From: JAMWCX01 sp964352425
GTDB lineage: Bacteria > Omnitrophota > Gorgyraeia > 2-01-FULL-45-10
NCBI GenBank assembly: GCA_964352425.1
Contig: CAYGRZ010000014.1
Location: 1 to 33,250, forward strand
DNA: 33,250 bases
Reading direction: 5' to 3'
Made by a program: the position numbers and the translations under genes. The notes beneath the pieces are model-generated. The model was not told the DNA's origin and searched no databases. It worked only from the letters and a program-made list of their open reading frames with translations. Of the stretch, positions 1 to 7,500 are shown in pieces. How positions within the stretch are numbered: position 1 is the stretch's first letter; each line of letters starts with the position of its first letter.

Positions 1-54
1 TCTTCCGGTATAGTATACCAGAGTTAAGTGTTGCGCTAGTAACTAGAGCCCAAG

Positions 55-69
55 CTGTCCCCTATTTCC
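55..69. repeat. REP-like terminal motif
   Basis: The 15-base motif ctgtcccctatttcc directly abuts the stop codon of the nitroreductase gene. A nearly identical word, ctgtccctattttcc, lies at 3638-3652. Such words are common at the ends of REP sequences and small elements mobilised by REP-associated tyrosine transposases; that assignment is inference, because no transposase gene is in the window. Confidence 0.35.
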
Positions 70-588
70 TTATTTACTCCATCTCTCATGCATTACAATT
101 TCTTCGATACGTAATCTATCTTTATGGGTCGAGGATGGCTTAGCCGGATATCCCAGGGCCAATAGCTCTACGACTCGGATATCTTGAGGAATGCCTAAAA
201 TTTCCTTAACCTGGTCTTCATAAAATGCTCCGACCCAGCACGTTCCCAGCCCCTCTTCAGTCGCTTCAAGCGCCATATGCTCAATGGCGATAGCCACATC
301 AATGGGATAACACATCTGGCCGCAGGTCATGATATGATCATCTGTTTTGGCGCAGCAGGCAATAATAACCGGCGCTTCGCCGACAAAGGGCTGGTTCTTA
401 GCCGCCTTCATAAGGCGCTGCCGAGTATCTCTATCCTGAACTACAACAAATCTCCACTCCTGCCGGTTACTGGCCGAGGGTGCAAGCCGCGCAGCTTCCA
501 GGATCGTATTCACTCTTTCTTTTTCTACCGGCCGGTTTTGGTAACTGCGCACGCTGCATCTTTTCTTGATCGCTTCCATGACGTTCAT
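70..588 (-). CDS. Nitroreductase family FMN-dependent oxidoreductase
   Basis: This 172-residue protein has the nitroreductase fold: an N-terminal FMN-contacting segment around residues 9-16 (KRCSVRSY), a PSASNRQEW segment at 37-45 typical of the flavin pocket, and GLGTCWVGAF at 113-122 followed by ALGYPAKPS at 144-152. Such enzymes use NAD(P)H and FMN to reduce nitroaromatics, quinones or other substrates in the cytoplasm; the substrate cannot be told here. I chose the ATG at 588 because GGAG lies eight bases upstream and the protein then begins with the usual MEAIKKR-type start; a longer in-frame extension to 708 has no family similarity. It lies 50 bases downstream of the exonuclease gene on the same strand. 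The length is short but within the range of small family members. Confidence 0.88.
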   Translation of the reverse strand: MNVMEAIKKRCSVRSYQNRPVEKERVNTILEAARLAPSASNRQEWRFVVVQDRDTRQRLMKAAKNQPFVGEAPVIIACCAKTDDHIMTCGQMCYPIDVAIAIEHMALEATEEGLGTCWVGAFYEDQVKEILGIPQDIRVVELLALGYPAKPSSTHKDRLRIEEIVMHERWSK

Positions 589-638
589 AGAGTTTACTCC
601 TTTTCGGATATCTCTTAACCTCCACAAATTCCCCGCGC

Positions 639-1253
639 TTACCGCACGCCGGGCCTCTTTCCGCGCACTATGGCCTGCAGCGCGAAATATATCTCCCTGC
701 ATATCCACGCATCGGTAGCCGCGTACACTATCTGTTCGCGTGAAAGCTTCGGCGCATCCCAGCGGGAGGTCCGCGCCGATTTTGATATCTTGAAGCCGAA
801 GAGGAGCGCGGCCAGGCCGCGCAGCCCCGCGTTCTTTATTCCCAGCCTGGCCCTTAAATTCGCCAGCTCGACGAATCCCGCCGGCTTAAAAGCAAATACC
901 GTGCCCAGCTTGATTATATCATCGCGCACCGCGACACCCGCCTTCAGCACGTTCTTATCGGCCAGGATGCCGGCAAGCCCTTCATAGGAATTGATATGCC
1001 GCAGCTGGAATATGTATACGCTGCAGCTCGCGGCAAGCTGAATGAGAGAGGGCGGATACGATTCGCCTACCTTAAAGGCAGGCCTCGTCTCCGTATCAAA
1101 ACCGAGGATCCCCTCGGTGCCGAGAGCCCGGACGGCCGCGCGCATCTTCGCGTCCGAATCTACCACATGGATATGGCCGGTGTACGACCTGAGCGGCAGA
1201 GCGCTTATTTCAGCTTTTGATATCGCGTGCCTATGCACTGTATGAGGAGGCAT
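639..1253 (-). CDS. DEDDy 3'-5' exonuclease domain protein (RNase D/WRN-like)
   Basis: This 204-residue protein is a single 3'-5' exonuclease domain. The three exo motifs are visible: FDTET with D53 and E55 (Exo I), GVAVRDD with D111 (Exo II) and YAATDAW with Y177 and D181 (Exo III, the DEDDy form). It lacks the HRDC domains of true RNase D, so it resembles the stand-alone WRN-exonuclease-like proteins found in many bacteria. It would degrade RNA or DNA from the 3' end with two metal ions; the natural substrate is unknown. The ATG at 1253 has no clear Shine-Dalgarno, so the start is less certain than the domain call. It is followed on the same strand by the nitroreductase. Confidence 0.86.
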   Translation of the reverse strand: MPPHTVHRHAISKAEISALPLRSYTGHIHVVDSDAKMRAAVRALGTEGILGFDTETRPAFKVGESYPPSLIQLAASCSVYIFQLRHINSYEGLAGILADKNVLKAGVAVRDDIIKLGTVFAFKPAGFVELANLRARLGIKNAGLRGLAALLFGFKISKSARTSRWDAPKLSREQIVYAATDAWICREIYFALQAIVRGKRPGVR

Positions 1254-1321
1254 CGTAGTCCTTATTTTCCGAACTTATTCCTGCTGTCGTCGCGTTATGG
1301 TCTGTTTTGCCATTGGTGAAT

Positions 1322-1338
1322 GGGGTGTCCCTGATTTC
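1322..1338. repeat. REP-like motif (ggggtgtccctgatttc)
   Basis: This motif sits 1-2 bases from the 3' end of the Fic gene. Together with the tgtccc motifs near 55 and 3638 and a ggggacact word at 2522-2530, it marks edges of the accessory genes. The link to REP/RAYT elements is inferred from motif resemblance only. Confidence 0.3.
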
Positions 1339-1339
1339 A

Positions 1340-2395
1340 TTATTTCATACGATAATAAGCGCCGCGGCCTTTGCCGACGAGCTCGACAATATCCGCGTCC
1401 GCCAGCTTCGCCACTTCTTTCAATATCGCCTGCCGGGATACGGGAAACATGCTCCGTAGGTCTTTATTGGTAACCCTGCCCTTTTCCTTTATCTTTTCCA
1501 ATATCTTTATCTGTTTTTGTGTCAGCTCTATTTGCTCGGCGCCAAGCTCCTTTGGCGTCAATTCAAGTTTTTCAATAACTCCCGCAACCCTGGTTACGGA
1601 AACCAGCACTCCTTCCGTAAAATATTCGAGCCACTGAGTAATGTCGCCGGCGTTTTGCTGCGCCGTCTTTAACGCCGCGTAGTAGGCTTGCCTATTTTCG
1701 TCATAGTGATCATCCAGCGCGAAGAATCGCCTGTGATCAAAACCGCTACGGTATAATACAAGCGAAGCCAGGAGCCTCGCGGTCCGGCCATTACCGTCAA
1801 TGAACGGATGGATCCTCGCCACCTCATAATGGGCTATGCCGGCCAGTAGGACCGAGTTCACGTTTTGCGCCATATCTGAAGTGAGCCATTCAAAGAATTC
1901 CTCCGCCAATCGCGGAACATCGCCCGTGGGAGGCGGCATATATTCCACCTCTTCTCTGAATCCTGTGCCGTCAAATACTCTTCGCCCGACAAAGACCTGC
2001 CGGTCCCTGAATGAGCCGCAATCTTTTTCGTTTTTCAACGTCCCTGCTGTTATGGTTTTGTGTATTTCAAGGAACAGGCGCGTATCCAACGTCTTTTTCT
2101 CGGCATAGTGCGGTATGGCATCTATAGCTTGCAGATAGTTGGCCACCTCCCTCTTATCTTTTTCCGTGGCGACAACATCTTTACGTTCTGCCAGATCCTT
2201 GACCTGGTCAAGGGTTAAGGCATTGCCCTCAATGCTGGTTGAGGAGTGAGCATTATGTAATCGCGCTTCCTTCTGGAGCTTCAATTCCCATTTTGGTATA
2301 AGCCTGGCGCGCTCAATAACCTCTCTTCCGGCAATGACCTGAGAGATGTTATTGAGGATCTTATCTGTTATTGTGTATTTCGGATTGAATTTCAT
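1340..2395 (-). CDS. Fic family AMP-transferase with N-terminal inhibitory motif and C-terminal winged helix
   Basis: This is a 351-residue Fic protein. The catalytic motif HPFIDGNGRTAR spans residues 196-207, with H196 as the general base. An N-terminal inhibitory motif of the (S/T)xxxE(G/N) type is present (S52 to G57, with E56), which marks a class II, self-inhibited Fic enzyme. Residues about 290-349 form a winged helix-turn-helix. Family members transfer AMP from ATP to a hydroxyl of a target protein, and some are cellular regulators rather than toxins; the target here is unknown. The ATG at 2395 is used, although a TTG six bases upstream is possible; neither has a strong Shine-Dalgarno. 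Tandem repeats directly upstream (2426-2484) suggest that the protein's own winged helix binds its promoter region. Confidence 0.92.
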   Translation of the reverse strand: MKFNPKYTITDKILNNISQVIAGREVIERARLIPKWELKLQKEARLHNAHSSTSIEGNALTLDQVKDLAERKDVVATEKDKREVANYLQAIDAIPHYAEKKTLDTRLFLEIHKTITAGTLKNEKDCGSFRDRQVFVGRRVFDGTGFREEVEYMPPPTGDVPRLAEEFFEWLTSDMAQNVNSVLLAGIAHYEVARIHPFIDGNGRTARLLASLVLYRSGFDHRRFFALDDHYDENRQAYYAALKTAQQNAGDITQWLEYFTEGVLVSVTRVAGVIEKLELTPKELGAEQIELTQKQIKILEKIKEKGRVTNKDLRSMFPVSRQAILKEVAKLADADIVELVGKGRGAYYRMK

Positions 2396-2425
2396 ACTCA
2401 AAGCATATCACATAATTGCACAAAT

Positions 2426-2484
2426 GACAACCTAAACGACAACATAATTGACAACCTAAACGACAACTTTAATAACAACCTATA
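2426..2484 (-). promoter_or_regulatory. Tandem operator-like repeats upstream of the Fic gene
   Basis: Two identical 18-base units (gacaacctaaacgacaac) lie at 2426-2443 and 2450-2467, spaced by ataatt, so the repeat period is 24 bases. A shorter third copy (acaacctata) is at 2475-2484. The word cataattg also flanks the array on both sides (2411 and 2486). On the coding strand each unit reads as GTTGTC-GTTTAG-GTTGTC, two half-sites in direct orientation. The array lies 31-89 bases before the Fic start codon, where a repressor would act. Confidence 0.55.
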
Positions 2485-2607
2485 TCATAATTGCAGTTGA
2501 ATGCTATAGCGTTTGAATTCTGGGGACACTGGAATTATTGCCTTTTTCACCCATTCATGGGGTGGCACTTTATGGGTCGCCCCCTGTTTCCGATACTCTT
2601 ATTGAAA

Positions 2608-2898
2608 TCACACGTGCAGAGCTTTAATAACGGCCTTCGGATTAACCTCAGCCACCCTAAGCAGAGCCAATGCCGGCCCTTCAGGCCTTCTGCGGCCTTG
2701 TTCCCAATTTTGTAAAGTATCGACACTCACCCCAATCATACGGGCAAAAGTTGCCTGAGACGCATGCAGTTTAAGGCGAATGTTCCGGACCATATGGGGA
2801 TCGAACTTCGTAACGCGTCCCGCCAACATCTTACCGGCATGTATCTTTCTGGCCTGGCCAATACCGGTCAACAACTCCTTAAATTGATATTTTTTCAT
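2608..2898 (-). CDS. higA: HigA-like XRE-family antitoxin
   Basis: This 96-residue protein carries a Cro/C1-type helix-turn-helix at about residues 36-75 (MVRNIRLKLHASQATFARMI, then VSVDTLQNWEQGRRRP). The phrase NWEQGRRRPEGPALALLR is typical of HigA/NadS-like antitoxins. It would bind and neutralise the neighbouring toxin and repress the shared promoter. The ATG overlaps the end of the toxin gene by four bases, so translation is coupled. The toxin comes first, which is the usual order in higBA modules. The gene name is by analogy to the family, not a proven orthologue. Confidence 0.85.
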   Translation of the reverse strand: MKKYQFKELLTGIGQARKIHAGKMLAGRVTKFDPHMVRNIRLKLHASQATFARMIGVSVDTLQNWEQGRRRPEGPALALLRVAEVNPKAVIKALHV

Positions 2899-3212
2899 AG
2901 CACACCGTCCTTTACATGCTCTCTTAACATCCTTAGCTGATCATGCGTCAGGTCATCCTGATCTGACTTCTTACAGGGATACATAAGGTATATTTTCTGA
3001 TCGCGCGCATACACATAATAGATAACCCTGACGCCTCCTCTTTTACCTTTTCCGGAACCTCTCCATCGCAACTTCCGCAGCCCGCCGCCACCGGGAATAA
3101 CAGGCCCCAGTTCAGGGTTGATCGCCAGGGCCCATTGCATATCGCGATACTCATCATCAGAGAGAATACCTGTTATTCTCTTAGTGAAGATCGGTGTTTC
3201 TATTAACTCCAT
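2895..3212 (-). CDS. higB: HigB/RelE-like toxin of a type II toxin-antitoxin module
   Basis: This 105-residue basic protein has the small RelE/HigB layout: an N-terminal helix region with targets like IFTKRITGILSDDEYRDMQ, a loop RKLRWRGSGKGKRGGVRV, and a strand pair ending VIYYVYARDQKIYLMYPCKK. The basic KLRWRG and GVRVIYY elements are typical of ribosome-dependent mRNA interferases of the HigB/NadT group. When not bound by the antitoxin it would cleave mRNA and stop growth. The start is supported by GGAGAGG just before the ATG and by a consensus promoter upstream. It overlaps the antitoxin gene by four bases. Horizontal gain is plausible for such modules but is not shown by the sequence. Confidence 0.86.
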   Translation of the reverse strand: MELIETPIFTKRITGILSDDEYRDMQWALAINPELGPVIPGGGGLRKLRWRGSGKGKRGGVRVIYYVYARDQKIYLMYPCKKSDQDDLTHDQLRMLREHVKDGVL

Positions 3213-3227
3213 ATCCCTCTCCTGCTA

Positions 3228-3256
3228 AGTATACGTCATTGGCGTATAATTGTCAA
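3228..3256 (-). promoter_or_regulatory. higBA promoter with embedded palindromic operator
   Basis: On the minus strand a -35 box TTGACA (3251-3256) and a -10 box TATACT (3228-3233) are separated by exactly 17 bases. Between and overlapping them is a perfect inverted repeat, TATACG (arm 3243-3248) and CGTATA (arm 3230-3235) with a 7-base centre. This is the expected position for an antitoxin operator that blocks RNA polymerase. Confidence 0.8.
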
Positions 3257-3408
3257 GGCCAAATGTAGCTGTTTTCATATTAGAAAACACTTACAAACAA
3301 TTATACTGTATCTTGGAATGCTCGCTATGCATCCCGGTAAATGTCTCCCCGCTATATAAGATGCTCAAAACGGCTCATTTTATTCCAAACTATTTTAAAA
3401 TAATTCGC
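3257..3408. other. AT-rich intergenic stretch without a recognisable gene
   Basis: Between the higBA promoter and the terminator hairpin at 3416 I see AT-rich sequence with short ORFs that lack a ribosome binding site, domain or codon pattern. I see no RNA gene here. Confidence 0.5.
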
Positions 3409-3463
3409 CAAAGAAAAACCCGGATCGTTACCGCGGCTCTGGGCCAGGTAACTATCCGGGTTT
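3409..3463 (-). terminator. Rho-independent terminator with a bipartite stem
   Basis: A strong hairpin on the minus strand pairs AAACCCGGAT (3454-3463 read as complement) with ATCCGGGTTT (3416-3425), then after one C/T mismatch pairs GTTACC with GGTAAC (3427-3432 and 3447-3452), with a small GGC/GCC stem in the loop. It is followed by a T-rich tract (TTTTTCTTT) on the minus strand. It sits 16 bases after the stop codon of the zinc-ribbon fragment and so would end that transcript. Confidence 0.75.
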
Positions 3464-3478
3464 CATGCATCCGGCTCT

Positions 3479-3631
3479 TTACGTAACCTTTACAAATTCC
3501 CCTATATTCGTATCCACCCGCAGGGTTGCGCCACAAGCATCGCATCTGATGATCATCATCTGCCTGTCGAGGACCTCTATCATATCAAATTCCTCGAATT
3601 GCTTGCCGCACGAAGGGCATAGTGAATTAAT
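3479..3631 (-). pseudogene. Zinc-ribbon small protein, 5' end apparently lost
   Basis: Read on the minus strand, this frame gives about 50 residues with two CxxC knuckles: CPSCGK near the start and CDACGATLRV about 26 residues later, ending EFVKVT and a stop. It looks like a small zinc-ribbon protein and is followed by its own terminator. No ATG, GTG or TTG precedes the first knuckle: going upstream there is only an ATT (3629-3631) and then an in-frame TAG (3644-3646). The junction is exactly at the REP-like word at 3632-3652. I therefore read it as a gene whose start was replaced by a repeat insertion. Alternatives are a rare ATT start, or initiation at an internal ATG that would lose the first knuckle. 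I do not recognise a function. Confidence 0.55.
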
Positions 3632-3661
3632 AGGTGTCTGTCCCTATTTTCCGGGCGCCGG
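3632..3661. repeat. REP-like motif with GC palindrome
   Basis: The word aggtgtctgtccctattttcc (3632-3652) is followed by the palindrome ccgggcgccgg (3651-3661). The motif replaces the expected 5' end of the zinc-ribbon gene on one side and approaches the hydrolase stop codon on the other. It matches the motif at 55-69 in 14 or so positions. Confidence 0.4.
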
Positions 3662-3680
3662 TCACGACACGGGATACCCA

Positions 3681-4526
3681 TTAGTTGGCTGATAATGGAA
3701 AGAGAAGCAACTCTTTCCATCGGTTTTTCCATCCTTTTGCATGCGCAGCCCCGTCGACTACCGTGATCCGATCGTAGTTTTTATCTCCTTCCAGCTTGAC
3801 AAAAGATTGCGCAATCCACGCCGGAATGATCCTGTCTTTTGAGCCGATAAAATGCCGCTGGGGCAGATTTTTTATCTTTCCGGCAACATCGAGAAGGTTA
3901 AGAGAACCGCTGAGCGGACTGACATTATGGCACTGGTTTACCGCTTCGGGATCAAGATTTCCCGCTATAGTTCTTAAGCTGGCTATATCATTCCGCCTGG
4001 CTGCGATCAAAACAGCTATTGCCGCTCCTCCTGAATATCCGATGAGGTTGATATCTTTTGTTCCGGCTTGTCCGGAGAGATCACCAATGGCTTCGTTCAT
4101 AGATTCAATGACTTCTTCTGAAAAACGCTTATTTGACCAGTAGGAAGGATCATACTGCGGCGTGCCTGCAGTAGAATATTGTCCGGGACGGGCAATATAT
4201 GCGACATTTTCAGCCGGATCTAGGGCGGCAAGTTCAAGAACGAGGGGCCTGTGCGGGGTCGGGTCGCCTGATAGCTGCGTACGTGACACCCAACTGATAC
4301 CGTCGCCTTCTATATAAATATTGATAGGGGCGCCAACGCGTTTAAAACGGCTGTAAGCGGTAAGAACAAAATGATCGGTCTTTATGAAGGATCTGTCGAA
4401 ACTGCCTGCCCGCGCGATCCTGTCGGCCGAAGCATATCTGTCTATCGACGATAACGAAGCAGCGCATCCTGAGATTACTATTGCAAGAAGAAATACAGTG
4501 CAGATCTTAGAAGCTTGTCTCGACAT
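3681..4526 (-). CDS. Secreted lipoprotein alpha/beta hydrolase
   Basis: This 281-residue protein starts with a lipoprotein signal: a short basic start, a hydrophobic stretch (CTVFLLAIVISG) and a lipobox VISGC with C21 as the lipidated cysteine. The rest is an alpha/beta hydrolase: GYSGG at 163-167 gives the nucleophile S165, GSKDRIIP supplies D231 and VVDGAAHAKGW supplies H262; IEGDGISW near 72-79 may form the oxyanion region. It is probably an esterase or lipase anchored in an envelope membrane; the substrate is unknown. I chose the ATG at 4526, which overlaps the 3' end of the autotransporter gene by 20 bases; longer in-frame starts (4538, 4556) would bury the signal. It is the last gene of the TPR-autotransporter operon. 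Confidence 0.82.
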   Translation of the reverse strand: MSRQASKICTVFLLAIVISGCAASLSSIDRYASADRIARAGSFDRSFIKTDHFVLTAYSRFKRVGAPINIYIEGDGISWVSRTQLSGDPTPHRPLVLELAALDPAENVAYIARPGQYSTAGTPQYDPSYWSNKRFSEEVIESMNEAIGDLSGQAGTKDINLIGYSGGAAIAVLIAARRNDIASLRTIAGNLDPEAVNQCHNVSPLSGSLNLLDVAGKIKNLPQRHFIGSKDRIIPAWIAQSFVKLEGDKNYDRITVVDGAAHAKGWKNRWKELLLFPLSAN

Positions 4527-7500
4527 TCGCGTAACCATAGTGGCCGTAGAAGCCATTTTGTATCTCGAGGTCGTAATCCAGGACAAGGGTGAGATTATAT
4601 TTGGTGAATATGGACAGCTTGGCCCCGAAGTCATAGCTTGATCGGGCGGGCGTAAAGCCGGTCGTAATAAACGGGCTGCCCCCTCCCGAAAATGCGGATG
4701 TGACCTGCTGATTATCCCCTATCCAGTCATAGAGCCATTTGAATTTAAGCTCGGGCAGTATTTTTAAATTCAGTTGTTTGGATAGTATAAGGTAGCCTAC
4801 CTTACATCCAAGGCCTGTCTGCGCAATATCATAGTCCTGGGAGTTTACCCTGAGGCCCAGGGCGCCTGCCCCGTCCTCGGTATAGCCGGGCGTATATACA
4901 TGCAGGTATTCGAATGAGGCAAGCGGAGTTATCCGGAAGTTGTTAAATGCCTGTATCGTGTATCCTCCTTCAACATATCCTAAATACTGCTGGCCGTTAA
5001 AATCAGCGGTAGCCGCTCTATCGATAGTTACCACATTTACTTTGCGGAAGGCATCATACATATTATAGGCGAACGATATGGCTGAATTAATATAAAATAT
5101 ATCATCTTTGGTGTAGCACCCGTAAACGGTGGCTTGATAGCTATCGACATCGGTCCTGGCCGAGACAACTTGGCTTTTTATAAACTCCTGGGCAAGGCCC
5201 CCGGCGATACCCACCCGTATGTTATCGGATATCGGCACGTCAGCCCCTAACGCAGAACCCCATATTGTAGCGGTATAACCGTTACTGAAATCCTCGGGAT
5301 CCTGGCGCAGATAACTTCCGAAGCCTTGTGCCCATATATTCAAACCTGACGCTCCGCTCTCGCTGCCCGTGGAAATACCTGTCTGGCCGGTAACAGGTGA
5401 AGGGCCGCTAAACGAGCGCATGCCGAATTCATCCTGTTGGGTGGTCTGAATATCAACGGGATGCAATTGAGACATCACGGTAGACACAAACTGGTCCTGC
5501 GTGCGCTTGCCTACCTGGGGGATGCTGTTATCCGCTATAGGACTGAAGGTATTTAAACTGGCGCTGACCTGGCTTGTGGATGAATTCTGAAGGGTGGTTA
5601 ATACGGTAAGCATATCTCCGGAGGGGTTCTGTACAGCATCCAATACTGCGCCTACGGTCCTGGCATTGGGATTTGTGGCAGCGCCGCTGAAGCCTATGGA
5701 ATTTGCGGTAAGAATGAGATCGTTGACCGACGAAGAATCGGAAAATGTTATAAAAGAGCCGCCTGAAGAGACTGTGCCCGGTATGGCCCCTATGCCCAGC
5801 CCTCCCGTGTCTACAATTTTAAAGGTCGCATTATTCGGTATATAGCCGCCCGCAACGGTAACATTTATGTTACTGGCCGCGGCGATGTTTGCGGCATTTG
5901 TCGTTATGATTGAACCGCTGGAATTGCCGTTCACGACGACCGCGAGCGTTGCGCCCGCGGCCTGGGTATAGGTACCTCCGATATTCAAAGCTGTCGAGCC
6001 GATATCAAGCGTAGCGTTATTGGTAACGCCTCCCGCTCCCGTGCCGAGAGCGCTGCCGCTTGCGGCCTTCAGCGTACCGGCATTGACCGTCGTGGCTCCT
6101 GTGTAGGTGTTGGCGCCGCTCAAAGTGAGCGTGCCCGCGCCGGCCTTAGTAAAACCCGTTGCGCCGGCGCCGTCCTGAATGACGCCGGAAAAGACGGTCG
6201 ACGTGGCGTTGCCTGCCGTCAATGTTTTTGCCGCGCCCGAATTAGTTACCGTACCGGCTCCCGCGAGCGAACCGATCGTCTCGTCAAAGCCGCCCAGATC
6301 CAGCGTCCCTGGGGCCGCAACTGTCACGGCCGAGCCCACGCCAAAGGCCTGAGTTGCCGCTCCGGCCTGGAGCGTTCCGGCGTTGACCGTCGTGGCTCCT
6401 GTGTAGGTGTTGGCGCCGCCCAAAGTGAGAGTGCCTGCGCCGGCCTTGGTCAGGCCAAAAGCCCCGCCGATGTTCCCGCCGGAGGTCAGGGTATTTCCGC
6501 CAACCGTGACTGTCGGAGCAGCGCCCAGCGTCACCACGCCGGTGCCGAGATTGAGATCGTCGGTGCCCGTGAAGATGAAGTCGCCGTTCCAGCTCTGCAC
6601 GTTGTTGGCCGCCAGCGTCAGAGCTCCGCCCGAGGCGTTGTCGATCGTGCCGCTGTTAATCATGAACGCACCCGTGCCGAGGGCATTTGCGTTTTTGATG
6701 TTGAGCGCGCCGGCGGTGAGAGTCGTTCCGCCGGTGTAAGTGTTGGCGCCGGAGAGCGTCCAGGTGCCGGTGCCGGCTTTTGTGACCGTTGTGANNNNNN
6801 NNNNNNNNNNNNNNNNNNNNNNNNNNNNNNNNNNNNNNNNNNNNNNNNNNNNNNNNNNNNNNNNNNNNNNNNNNNNNNNNNNNNNNNNNNNNNNCACGCT
6901 CAATGTTCCGTTCTGGATCGAGGTCTTGCCGGTGTAGGTGTTGGCGCCGGAGAGCGTCCAGGAGCCTGCCTGGCCCTTCGTTACGGCCAGTGCGCCTCCA
7001 CCGTCGGCGATGATGCCGCTGACGGTATTATTGCCCGCATCGGTGCCGTTGACGGTAAAGGTGCCGGCACCGGCACCGCCCGTGACATTGCCGGTGCAGT
7101 CCAATACAAAGGCGTCGGTGGCGCCATTGTTACTGAGGGTGCCTCTGGTTGACAGAGTGACATTGGCCTGGATCGTCTGGGTCTGCACGACACCGAAGTT
7201 CACGACGACCCCGCCGCCGTTAGTTGGCGTGAACAGATCGGTTCCTGCCGGAGCCTTCCCGATCGTGTAAGCGGCGCACGTCGGAAGATCAAAGATAATA
7301 TCATAGAGCGAGACTGGCCCCGCGCCGAGGTTGATCGTGGCGCCGCCGGCTCCGGCCGCCGCATTAAATACCGCGAGATTGTCGGGCACTGCCCCGCCGC
7401 TCCAGTTTGTGGCATCGCTCCAGTCGGCATTTGCCGGAAAGCTGCCGCCTGTCCAGTCCGCGTCGACCGCGAACGCGGGCGCCGAAAGCGAACATGCCAT

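Noticed and set aside
2491..2715. Small plus-strand frame opposite the antitoxin end
   Set aside because: No ribosome site, no domain, and it overlaps a real gene on the other strand.
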